Origin: Viola odorata
Lineage: Eukaryota > Streptophyta > Magnoliopsida > Malpighiales > Violaceae
DNA: 64,000 nt
NCBI GenBank assembly: GCA_963691705.1
Contig: OY829542.1
Span: 64,442,427-64,506,426 of the forward strand
Reading direction: 5' to 3'
The notes under the pieces are model-generated. The model had not been told where the DNA came from. It ran no database searches and saw only the letters and a program-made list of their open reading frames with translations. A program made the position numbers and the translations under genes. This document shows positions 51,297-61,593 of the stretch, in pieces (the first letter of the stretch is position 1; the number at the start of each line of letters is the position of its first letter).

Positions 51297-54200
51297 TATA
51301 CACATTTTTACTAATGGTTATACAATTTCTAGCTATTGTGATACTCCCATTTAGACTGCATATAAAATTTAATCCTAATAAGAAATCATTACTCTTTGTA
51401 TTTTCTGGTGCTATGTTAATTTGTGGTATTTCGTACTTTATGCTATAATTCTTTGCAAAATCTATAAACTGTATTCCTTGAGCTTCTACCTGATGTGTGA
51501 TTATCATATTTCTTTGTTCAGCTGTTTTGGTGACTATCTTGTATTTTAACTGTTTATGGTATTTCTTAGGTATTAAATTATACCCTATCATACTTTTGGA
51601 GCTTGCTGTGTCTAAAATAGCATTTAATTCTACGAATGTATTGGTATCTAGCCATAATCTACATTTTAGTGTGATTAGGCTTGCTATGCACTTGTTAATA
51701 GTGAAGGATGATTCTTCTTGCACTTGTTCTGTCATATAACTAACTTCTGTTTCAACTACTTCTTTTCTTTTTTCAGCTTTTGCTTCAAGTTCTAGAACTC
51801 TATATTTTAATAATTCTATTTCTACATCGTGCCTTTTGATTTGTTCTCTAAGTGTTTCGTCTAATACTCCCTTCTGAGTATTATTTTCTGTATTTTTCCC
51901 TGTTATATCTGTTTCTATTTGGAATAATTTCTTAATGCACATAAAGCATATTTCCTTAAAGCAATTGTTACACTGATATCGTCTATCTATTGCAGGGTAT
52001 AACCTACAGTTAAAACAACTCATGTGGTTATTTCCTCTGTTCCTAATCCATTCATGTAAACATTCTATACTTTGTTCCTGTTCTTCTGTATTCATATAAG
52101 TGTATGTAATTCTGGTGCTACTTTCGGGTTCTTCTTCTGATACTATACTATATACCGATTCATTTTCTGAATCTGTTTTTATATTTTCTATCTCGTATTC
52201 TCCTAATTGTTCTATTAAATTTGTCCTTTCTATATTTTTATTTTTGTTTGGACATCTATTAGCTAAATGATCTGGATCTCCACAAATAAAACATGTACAA
52301 CTTCTGTTTCTAGGTTTTTTAACATATTTATCCTTGTCTTTCCAAGATTTATCTTTTTTATAAGTTTTACTTTTTCTAAGGAACTTCTTTTTTCTATCGT
52401 AATATCCATAGGCTTGTGGTGTGTAAATGGCTGTTTTACAAAATGCCCATGCTTGTCTTTTCATCTGTTCTTGCATAGTGGCTTCTTTACATTTATCTTC
52501 TAACTTCTTAAAGACATATGTGATTCTAGGTCCTATTCCTAGTTCTGTGATATGACCACAATCTTTGGTCCATTCTTCATGCATTAATCTTCCTAAATCG
52601 CCTGGAAGTTTGATGAAATACTTATTACATAAGTCATCTTCCATAGCTTTTCCTGTTTGTGCTAGTAGTCTAGCAAAATCTGAGCTGAATTCTTTTATAT
52701 ATTTAAAGTCTGTTATACTTAATTGTTCTAAGTTTCTTACTGCTGTGTCTTGTATAAAAGTGTTTTCTTTGGCTGGATCTACTCCTAATAATAATATTCT
52801 AATTTGACTAGTAAAATTATACGGATTATCTCCTAATGCTTTTATGGTATTTATTCCTTCTGGGTCTTTCAGTTTTTTGCTCTGCCAAATTCCTAATGCT
52901 GTTGGTCCTAATGTTGTTTCTAGGTATGAAAACATATCTATATCTTCTCTTTTATTGGTTTCCCAACTTCTAACGACTGTTTGTTCCCAGATTAATATCT
53001 CGTCTGGCCATAACTGAGGACTTTGTTGTTCTATTAATAACATATGTGAACTGTAAAGTTTTCCTATAGGCATTCTTGCTCCTCTTCCTCTAAGATTTGA
53101 TTCACCTTGGTATGCTGCTGTAGCAGGTACCCATGGTTCTCTACCTAACATTTCTATTCCTGAGGCTCCAGGTGTTACGAATTCTGGTTTTGGTCTCTTA
53201 ATTCCTCTAGGATCTATGTTCTGGTCCATAAAGCTAACTTCTGATTTGAAAAAATCACTCATTACTGTTTTTCCATTTACTATGTCTGTTACTAATGGTA
53301 GGTTAAAAACTTCATTTAGCCTGTTATAAGCTTCCTCATATTCTAATCCTAACTCTGTCATACATTCTATCAGCATGTCATCAACTTGTTCTTGTATATT
53401 AATTTCTGTAAATTTCTTGTTAATTATTTGGTCAAATGTTTTATGAACTTCTTCTGTTTTGAAACCAGCTATTTCTTCCATTTCATTTAATTCTTCTGTT
53501 TCTTCATACATTTCTTCATATAATCCATACCCTATGCATTCTTCTATATTTTCATTTTCTGTGTCATATATTGGGTTTTCTTCATTTTCTGTATCATATA
53601 TTGGTTCTCCTAATTCTGCATTCATCATATTATTTTCTTGATCACTGTCATCTTCTTTTGTTGGTTCTTTCTCTATATAGTTATTAAATCTCATGCTATA
53701 ATTTCCATCTTTATCTTCATAAATGACACTCTTTTCTGGTACTAGTATTGTTTCAATAGTATCTGTGAATTTCTTTAGTGACCATTCTCGTCCTGCTAAT
53801 TCTTCAGGATCTATCTTTACTGGATCTATCATTTTTATTCCACGACTTGCTAGGTTTTCTACTATTCCTTCTATATTAACATTGTAATTCATACCAGATC
53901 TGTTACTAGCTTTTCCTAAGATCGCTATACTGATTACTAAATTATTTCCTTTGTAATCTTCATATCCTTTGGTATCTAGACCTATTTTTAGATTTTTTAA
54001 ATCTTTTATATCTTTTAATATTGCAGGTGCACAGTAAAAGAGCGCACTATTCTGACTAAGATCTACTTCCATACCTGCTATGGTTGCCTTTTTAACATCT
54101 GTTTTCCATGATTTATCTAAAATTAGAACAGACTTTCTTCCCTATTACTCCTAATTAATGTTGTATTCATGTTTAGGGGTCCTACTTTGTATAGGGTTCT

Positions 54201-54428
54201 GGGGTTCATTGCATCTAACTGTTCGTTATTATATATTTCTAAGTTTTTGTCTACATCTATTTCTTCTTCTAATTGGACTACAGTCTGTGAGCTATTACTT
54301 CCTGATCCTTTACTAAATACTTTATTTAGAAAGGTGTTTCCACTGATTTCTTCTCTAGAAGATGTACTTCTTCGAGGCTGTTCCTGTATGGTTCTACTAC
54401 TTCCACTAAAAGGTCTAAAGTTACTCAT
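51297..54428 (-). pseudogene. Viral polyprotein, N-terminal part: movement, coat, protease
   Basis: The start is the ATG at 54428, overlapping the previous ORF by ATGA. The first frame ends after 101 residues at 54123; an adjoining frame, open from about 54127, continues to the genome breakpoint, so one frameshift interrupts the movement-protein region. From the ATG at 54072, residues about 1-130 are movement-protein-like. An acidic linker with a doubled PIYDTENE follows, then the coat core (about 350-560), a Lys-rich stretch, and two zinc motifs: CXCX2CX4HX4C at 592-607 and CX2CX11CX2CX4CX2C at 686-712. The aspartic protease motif LDTASS is near 821. The frame then runs into intergenic sequence and (TA)n. 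Both zinc motifs are the badnavirus coat signature. Confidence 0.85.
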
Positions 54429-54895
54429 TTTCTGGGTGACCAGTGATTATATTTTATTGGTTTATTAATAATCTTAATAGTTTTTTCTAGGTTTAGCTTT
54501 TCTAAAGCTTTGGTTAAACTAGAGATTTCTGGTGAATCTTCTGTTGGTTTTATGCTTTTATCTCTTTTATTTTCTGTGAGGATATATTCGTTCTGATGTT
54601 TAATAAAATCTAGATTTTCTACTATAAGACTTTTAAAACGATTGTTGTCTGTTATTAATTCTTTAATACTTTCTATCTGTTTATGAATATTGTCTCTTTC
54701 TATGTCTAGACGAGTTGCTAAACTTATAATAAGGTCTGTTAGACTGTTTAAATGAGCGTTTGAACTGTGGAGTCTGTGCTCTGAATTTTTATCTACTCTG
54801 CAAGTAATTTCACTTACTTCTGTGGGTACTTTATACTTATCCTTCAAAATTTCGAGGTCTAAGTATTCGATTCTTTTTAACTTGTGATTCGCAAT
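54425..54895 (-). CDS. Viral coiled-coil ORF without AUG
   Basis: The open frame encodes 140 residues counted from a TTG at 54847, or 156 from an ATT at 54895 in good context (ACCATTG). It contains no Met codon at all. Heptad-like hydrophobic spacing (LTDLIISLATRLDIERDNIH, ALEKLNLEKT) predicts a coiled coil, as in virion-associated ORF2 proteins of badnaviruses. Its stop overlaps the next start as ATGA, the usual arrangement for leaky or coupled initiation in this family. RTBV ORF I is known to start at AUU after ribosome shunting, so an AUU start here is plausible but inferred. Confidence 0.65.
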   Translation of the reverse strand: MANHKLKRIEYLDLEILKDKYKVPTEVSEITCRVDKNSEHRLHSSNAHLNSLTDLIISLATRLDIERDNIHKQIESIKELITDNNRFKSLIVENLDFIKHQNEYILTENKRDKSIKPTEDSPEISSLTKALEKLNLEKTIKIINKPIKYNHWSPRK

Positions 54896-55186
54896 GGTGA
54901 GAGAGTGTTTTTTGGGAGATATAGAAAAAGATTTATTAATTTATGAAAATGTTTCCAGTTTTAATAGTATTAGTTCCCTTTAAAAGATAAGCCCGATTAT
55001 AAGCAATAAAATGCAATAAAAATAAAATTCTTTAAACATAAACAAGGTGTTGATAATAAAGCAAGATTATAACTTAAAGATCTAACTCACCCTGGCGGGT
55101 TCGTGGTTATAGCAGGCTTTACTCCTTCTGTGGATACCCTTGCCACGCCTGTCCAAGTCTTTTGTCAGATTTTCCAAGAACGTCTT

Positions 55187-55198
55187 GCTCCGCTACCA
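55187..55198 (-). other. Viral minus-strand primer binding site
   Basis: The viral strand reads TGGTAGCGGAGC, two bases different from the usual caulimovirid TGGTATCAGAGC (initiator tRNA-Met), and identical to the Copia PBS at 31678-31689. By convention it marks genome position 1. Confidence 0.75.
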
Positions 55199-55505
55199 AT
55201 AAATAGGGGGTGTCCGGTGAAAGAAAAGAAAGGGAGTGGTATACACGCAGCGGTTGGTTGATTTTGAGAGAGGGAGAGAAAAGTTTTCTCCGACGAGGGT
55301 GATGTACAGTCGCCGGTTCGACTCTTTTTTTTTTTTTTTTTTTTTTATATATATGGGCTACTGTTTAGGTACGGGGAACTAAGGAACTATTTGGGAACTG
55401 GAAACTAGAGAGAGTTTAGAGAGACATATGTTGAATGAAAGCTCTCGTTGTATTAATTTTTGTTTTTTCTCTTTCGTCGTACTTACAAATGAAGGGGAGA
55501 GCCCC

Positions 55506-55512
55506 TTATATA
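55506..55512 (-). promoter_or_regulatory. Viral TATA box
   Basis: The viral strand has CTCTATATAAGGGG, very like the TATA region of plant pararetrovirus full-length promoters. as-1-like elements lie about 190-240 bp upstream. Confidence 0.8.
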
Positions 55513-55702
55513 GAGAAACTCAAAGCTAAAGGCCAAAAGACAAGTGGCCTAAAAAGCTAATCTAAAACGGATATTTCTTTACAAAAGATGGTCGGCTAAA
55601 ATAGGTGGCCGACAAAAGTAAAGTAAAAGTAAAGATTATTACATCCTGCCAAAAGACAGTTGTCAGTCTGTCTTTCTATTTTTAACAGCTGTCTTCTGTG
55701 AT

Positions 55703-55747
55703 CGTCATTGCTTACGTTTCTTTTCTATAGACGTCATTGCTTACGTC
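55703..55747 (-). promoter_or_regulatory. Two as-1-like elements
   Basis: The viral strand has GACGTAAGCAATGACG and, 29 bp on, ACGTAAGCAATGACG. Paired TGACG-type motifs form the as-1 enhancer bound by TGA bZIP factors in the CaMV 35S promoter. Spacing and orientation here are similar. Confidence 0.65.
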
Positions 55748-55753
55748 TTTCTT

Positions 55754-57562
55754 CTAGATGTCTCTGTGTGTATCTGGAATAGTGGGAATAGTGTCATCAC
55801 TATCGTTTCCAGCTTCTGTCATCTCTCTGTCTTGTAGATCTTCTATGAGATTGATGATATTGTCTTCTTCAAGAAGTCTTCCATCTCCAGAATGTGGAAG
55901 GAACATCTTCCATTCTTTGGTGCTGTAGATCTGGATAAAGTATCCTTCTCCTAAGAGATGGTAACTCATCCAAGTTTCTGGTGTGTAGAGGGCTCTAGGA
56001 CTCTGTGCTGCTTTGTATATTTCTGGATTTTCTAATTCTGAAAAATCATATGGATCCAAAGCAATCATTTTGATGTCCTCTATATGATCTCTGTCTGTGT
56101 CTACTGTAAGAACAAAAATTCTCTTCTTTGCAGGGACTATTTCGAATCCCATTGCTGCTGGGAGAGTAGAATCTATGATGCATCTTAGTTTCTTTCTAAC
56201 AGCCATGTTTCCTATAATCAGGAAGAATTTCTCTCCAAATTCTTCTAGATATTGTTCAATTTTGCCTTCTTCTTCTAATCTGAAAGTTATCTGTTCTAAC
56301 ATTCCCATATGAAAGAATGACAGGATCTTTTGAAAAGGAAGGTCTGTGATATTTAAATCTACTTGGAGTTTGAATAGTCCGGCTGTTTCTGTATCTTTTA
56401 GATATTTGGAGAATGGTCCTCTGTTTAAGGCAAAGGGTTTTTGGATGACTTTTACTCCTCTAAATTTCCATCCTGGTTCTCCAAAATGCATCTTTACTAT
56501 CTCTTTCTGTGCATTAAGTAGTCCTTCAAAATGACTACTTTCTGTTTTCTGTTTGATTATTTCTTCTCCTTCAGGCCATTCTTCAAATAATGGCTGGAGG
56601 ACTCTACTAGCAGGCATGTCTAGAAGTCTGGCTTTAAGCTGTGTATTGCTTCTGTTTACTGGGGCTTTTTCCTTTTTAAGGAATTTGTCTAGCTGTTGGA
56701 CCTTGCTGTTTAGACTTTTCATTATATTTTCTCTTTGTGAAGCCAATGTTTCTATGGATTTTGTCTGTTTTTCTGCTTTTTCTCTCTTTTGTTCTAGGAA
56801 AGCAATCTGTGTAGCTGTCTGTTGTTGGAGTTGGGCCAACTGCTCCTCTAACTTTCTGTTTTTATCTTCTAACCTTGCTATGAGCTGGCTAGTATCTTCT
56901 CTAGCTACTTCTGAGTAAGGCCTGACTGTTTCAGGTTCTATGTAGAAGTTTGGGCCTAATTGGGCCCTTGCTTCTTCTAAGGCCTCAGAGAAACTGTGAT
57001 ATCCCACGTATATGGGATTTTGACACATGATGAAATTCTTAACTGTATTGAAACTGTTGAAAACTCCTGTTTTTAAACCTCTGTATATCACATAATGTGA
57101 AAAAGACTTTCTGTGAATCTTAGGGTTTTTGTCTGAGAAATACATGCTTAAGGCATTTAAGCATTGTACTTTGAACTGTGTTGCTGCAGGAAGGGTCTGT
57201 ATGTGCCAGATATTATCTAGCAAACATTGCTGTTCTCTATCTATATTTAGTCCTTCAAAGGGTTTGAATTTTTTGTTACCTCCTTCTGTAAATTCTGTAA
57301 GGTACATTGTACCAAATCTAAGATCTCTGTTTGCTCCTCTAACTGGAGAGGCTCTCTGTGTGGATGGAACCATTTTCTGTATATTAGAGGATGATGATCC
57401 TCTTTCTGTAATTGTGACTGGCATAGCCAGATTGTTTCTGTACATGATGGTTCTGTCTGATACTGATTCTTGAGTGTCTGGCTCCTGTCTGTTTTCTGTC
57501 TGTTCCTTGAACATCTGTTCTTTGGGTTTAATCACCCTTTTCTTCATTCTTACCTGTATCAT
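55754..57562 (-). CDS. Viral transactivator/viroplasmin-like protein, 602 aa
   Basis: ATG 57562 overlaps the RNase H stop as ATGA. Residues about 156-205 (HYVIYRGLKTGVFNSFNTVK, YVGYHSFSEALEEARAQLG) match the viroplasmin fold of caulimovirus inclusion-body proteins. Residues about 225-300 form a long coiled coil (ARLEDKNRKLEEQLAQLQQQ). The C-terminal half shows no motif I know. Such proteins build inclusion bodies and permit translation of downstream ORFs on polycistronic viral RNA. The frame is fully intact and its protein is identical to the copy at 61590. The name rests mainly on the viroplasmin segment and the position after RNase H. Confidence 0.75.
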   Translation of the reverse strand: MIQVRMKKRVIKPKEQMFKEQTENRQEPDTQESVSDRTIMYRNNLAMPVTITERGSSSSNIQKMVPSTQRASPVRGANRDLRFGTMYLTEFTEGGNKKFKPFEGLNIDREQQCLLDNIWHIQTLPAATQFKVQCLNALSMYFSDKNPKIHRKSFSHYVIYRGLKTGVFNSFNTVKNFIMCQNPIYVGYHSFSEALEEARAQLGPNFYIEPETVRPYSEVAREDTSQLIARLEDKNRKLEEQLAQLQQQTATQIAFLEQKREKAEKQTKSIETLASQRENIMKSLNSKVQQLDKFLKKEKAPVNRSNTQLKARLLDMPASRVLQPLFEEWPEGEEIIKQKTESSHFEGLLNAQKEIVKMHFGEPGWKFRGVKVIQKPFALNRGPFSKYLKDTETAGLFKLQVDLNITDLPFQKILSFFHMGMLEQITFRLEEEGKIEQYLEEFGEKFFLIIGNMAVRKKLRCIIDSTLPAAMGFEIVPAKKRIFVLTVDTDRDHIEDIKMIALDPYDFSELENPEIYKAAQSPRALYTPETWMSYHLLGEGYFIQIYSTKEWKMFLPHSGDGRLLEEDNIINLIEDLQDREMTEAGNDSDDTIPTIPDTHRDI

Positions 57563-59160
57563 TTAAATAGTTTTTCAATATTTCTAGACAGTAAATCTGC
57601 CAAACTGTTATTCTTTCCTTTTATATGTTCGAAACAGATTTTATATCCATTTCCCTGTATTAAATTCTGTAAATTTACCCATCTTGTTCTATTTATCTTT
57701 TTACTATTTTCGTTTTTCAAAAACTTTACTATAGCTTCACAATCTGTTCTGACTGTAAATTCATTCTGTAGGTGAATCTTAAATTTGTCTAGAGCATTTA
57801 TTAATGCTTGAATTTCAAAATCTAGGCTTGTCCAATTTTGTCCTGTTTTAAAATTACCACTGGCATAAGCGGCAATTTTTTCTGTTTCTTTTTCTGAATA
57901 TTTGTTGGGTTTACAGATCATAACTGCTCCCCATCCTTCTTTACTACCATCACATTCAATGATGATATAGTCTGTTGTTAAGGGTAACTCTAATGGCTTA
58001 ATTCTTTTGACCTGATCTTTAATTCTTTTTACTAGTTCTATATCTTCTTTATTAAAATTTCTCTGTCCATTTTTTGCTGTTTTACTATAAAGGGGTCCTA
58101 CCAATTTGCTTAAATTGGGAATAAACTTTCTAGCATAGTTTAGTATGCCTAAGAATGCTTGTATCTGTTTTAAACCTTCTAATTTTTCTGGAAATTTTAG
58201 AATGGTTTCTGCTATGTGAGGCTGTAATTCTATTTTTCCATTTCCTATTTCTAATCCTAAGAAGGATATTTTCCTTTTATATAATTCCATTTTTCTTTTA
58301 CTTACTACTATGTTGTGTTTTTCTATTTTCTGAAAAACTTGTCTTAGATGATTTTCATGCTCTTTTATATTATTACTAGCTACTAAAATATCGTCTATAT
58401 ATACTAGGCAAAAATCGAACTCTAAGAATATAGAATCCATAAATCTTTGAAATACTGCTGGTGCATTCTTTAGTCCGAACGAAAGAACATTCCATTCGAA
58501 ATGTCCTTCTGAACATGTAAACGCTGTCCATTGTTTAAACCATTCTTCTAACTTTAGTTGATTGTATCCTGATTTTAAATCAAATTTGCTAAAAATCTTT
58601 TTCTGTTGTATTAATCCTATTAGGCTGTCTTTGTTTGGGATGTTGTAAGCATCATCTATTGTGTTATCATTTAATCTTTTATAATTATAGACTATTCTGG
58701 CTTTTCCTCTTTTGATCTCACTATGATTTCTAACTATAAAGGCTGCTGTTCTATGAGGACTATCTGATCTTCTGATTAATCCTTGGTTTAACATTTCAGG
58801 AATTTGTTTTCTAAATTCTTCTCTATCTAATGGACTGTAATCTATATTTGCTGTTACAATTCTTATATCAGGATTTTTAATTTGCATTTTGACTTTATAT
58901 TCTACTTTATTTTTGGTAATGTCTTCACCTATTAATCCTATTTTTTCTAATCTCTGTATTATTGGGTAGTTTTTTCTACTTTTAATATCTGGTCCTTTTT
59001 CTAAATCTAAGGCCAATTCTCTTCCTATCATAGTGTATGTTTCGTTTTCTATGTAATTTGTTCTTTTTGTTTCTGGTTTTAAGAATTCTAAGGTAGGTTG
59101 TCCACCACGCTTTCGTGCGAACTCCGCTGTCTGTATGTATTTATTTGTTGGAAATGTATA
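57559..59160 (-). pseudogene. Viral polyprotein, C-terminal part: RT and RNase H
   Basis: From ATG 59031 the frame gives 490 residues, and it is open upstream to the breakpoint at 59160. RT motifs: SPHRTAAFIVRN, FSKFDLKSGYNQLKL, NAPAVFQRFMD, and the active site YIDDIL at 211-216. RNase H: IIECDGSKEGWGA (Asp 361), FEIQAL, VRTDCEA and a C-terminal LADLLSR. This enzyme copies the pregenomic RNA to DNA. In this unit it is separated from the coat/protease half because the circle was opened between them, so it is a partial gene although no stop interrupts it. Confidence 0.9.
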
Positions 59161-59263
59161 ATTCCTGAAATGTTAAACCAAGGATTAATCAGAAGATCAG
59201 ATAGTCCTCATAGAACAGCAGCCTTTATAGTTAGAAATCATAGTGAGATCAAAAGAGGAAATA
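59161..59263 (+). mobile_element. Extra inverted RT fragment at the head-to-head junction
   Basis: 103 bp identical to about 60351-60448 of the plus unit (ATTCCTGAAATGTTAAACCA ... ATCAAAAGAGGAAA). It is followed directly by coat-region sequence. The junction shares AGAGGAAA with both partners. Confidence 0.85.
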
Positions 59264-61593
59264 ACCACATGAGTTGTTTTAACTGTAGGTTATACCCTGC
59301 AATAGATAGACGATATCAGTGTAACAATTGCTTTAAGGAAATATGCTTTATGTGCATTAAGAAATTATTCCAAATAGAAACAGATATAACAGGGAAAAAT
59401 ACAGAAAATAATACTCAGAAGGGAGTATTAGACGAAACACTTAGAGAACAAATCAAAAGGCACGATGTAGAAATAGAATTATTAAAATATAGAGTTCTAG
59501 AACTTGAAGCAAAAGCTGAAAAAAGAAAAGAAGTAGTTGAAACAGAAGTTAGTTATATGACAGAACAAGTGCAAGAAGAATCATCCTTCACTATTAACAA
59601 GTGCATAGCAAGCCTAATCACACTAAAATGTAGATTATGGCTAGATACCAATACATTCGTAGAATTAAATGCTATTTTAGACACAGCAAGCTCCAAAAGT
59701 ATGATAGGGTATAATTTAATACCTAAGAAATACCATAAACAGTTAAAATACAAGATAGTCACCAAAACAGCTGAACAAAGAAATATGATAATCACACATC
59801 AGGTAGAAGCTCAAGGAATACAGTTTATAGATTTTGCAAAGAATTATAGCATAAAGTACGAAATACCACAAATTAACATAGCACCAGAAAATACAAAGAG
59901 TAATGATTTCTTATTAGGATTAAATTTTATATGCAGTCTAAATGGGAGTATCACAATAGCTAGAAATTGTATAACCATTAGTAAAAATGTGTATACATTT
60001 CCAACAAATAAATACATACAGACAGCGGAGTTCGCACGAAAGCGTGGTGGACAACCTACCTTAGAATTCTTAAAACCAGAAACAAAAAGAACAAATTACA
60101 TAGAAAACGAAACATACACTATGATAGGAAGAGAATTGGCCTTAGATTTAGAAAAAGGACCAGATATTAAAAGTAGAAAAAACTACCCAATAATACAGAG
60201 ATTAGAAAAAATAGGATTAATAGGTGAAGACATTACCAAAAATAAAGTAGAATATAAAGTCAAAATGCAAATTAAAAATCCTGATATAAGAATTGTAACA
60301 GCAAATATAGATTACAGTCCATTAGATAGAGAAGAATTTAGAAAACAAATTCCTGAAATGTTAAACCAAGGATTAATCAGAAGATCAGATAGTCCTCATA
60401 GAACAGCAGCCTTTATAGTTAGAAATCATAGTGAGATCAAAAGAGGAAAAGCCAGAATAGTCTATAATTATAAAAGATTAAATGATAACACAATAGATGA
60501 TGCTTACAACATCCCAAACAAAGACAGCCTAATAGGATTAATACAACAGAAAAAGATTTTTAGCAAATTTGATTTAAAATCAGGATACAATCAACTAAAG
60601 TTAGAAGAATGGTTTAAACAATGGACAGCGTTTACATGTTCAGAAGGACATTTCGAATGGAATGTTCTTTCGTTCGGACTAAAGAATGCACCAGCAGTAT
60701 TTCAAAGATTTATGGATTCTATATTCTTAGAGTTCGATTTTTGCCTAGTATATATAGACGATATTTTAGTAGCTAGTAATAATATAAAAGAGCATGAAAA
60801 TCATCTAAGACAAGTTTTTCAGAAAATAGAAAAACACAACATAGTAGTAAGTAAAAGAAAAATGGAATTATATAAAAGGAAAATATCCTTCTTAGGATTA
60901 GAAATAGGAAATGGAAAAATAGAATTACAGCCTCACATAGCAGAAACCATTCTAAAATTTCCAGAAAAATTAGAAGGTTTAAAACAGATACAAGCATTCT
61001 TAGGCATACTAAACTATGCTAGAAAGTTTATTCCCAATTTAAGCAAATTGGTAGGACCCCTTTATAGTAAAACAGCAAAAAATGGACAGAGAAATTTTAA
61101 TAAAGAAGATATAGAACTAGTAAAAAGAATTAAAGATCAGGTCAAAAGAATTAAGCCATTAGAGTTACCCTTAACAACAGACTATATCATCATTGAATGT
61201 GATGGTAGTAAAGAAGGATGGGGAGCAGTTATGATCTGTAAACCCAACAAATATTCAGAAAAAGAAACAGAAAAAATTGCCGCTTATGCCAGTGGTAATT
61301 TTAAAACAGGACAAAATTGGACAAGCCTAGATTTTGAAATTCAAGCATTAATAAATGCTCTAGACAAATTTAAGATTCACCTACAGAATGAATTTACAGT
61401 CAGAACAGATTGTGAAGCTATAGTAAAGTTTTTGAAAAACGAAAATAGTAAAAAGATAAATAGAACAAGATGGGTAAATTTACAGAATTTAATACAGGGA
61501 AATGGATATAAAATCTGTTTCGAACATATAAAAGGAAAGAATAACAGTTTGGCAGATTTACTGTCTAGAAATATTGAAAAACTATTTAAATGA
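59264..61593 (+). pseudogene. Viral polyprotein fragment: coat C-terminus, protease, RT, RNase H
   Basis: One uninterrupted frame runs from the zinc motif CX2CX11CX2CX4CX2C through the protease (LDTASS), across the site broken in the minus unit, to RT (YIDDIL) and RNase H, ending ATGA with the next ORF. The open frame continues upstream to 59098 only by accident, through antisense and duplicated RT bases, without an ATG. It shows that protease and RT are one continuous frame in this virus. The movement and most of the coat part are missing. Confidence 0.9.

Larger units (their letters stand above)
54896..55753 (-). other. Viral intergenic region, minus unit
   Basis: Non-coding control region between the transactivator ORF and the coiled-coil ORF. 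It holds (in minus-strand order) two as-1-like elements, a TATA box, a 20-base T-run on the plus strand (A-run on the viral strand), the PBS and a leader of about 0.3 kb. No AATAAA was found on the viral strand downstream of the TATA box. It matches 63399-64000 apart from the homopolymer length. Confidence 0.85.

Noticed and set aside
55754..57562. Open frames antisense to the viral transactivator gene
   Set aside because: Shadow frames of a real coding region; no start context or domains.
59098..59263. N-terminal extension of the plus-strand viral frame
   Set aside because: It comes from antisense RT-side sequence and a duplicated RT piece, has no ATG, and is a rearrangement by-product.
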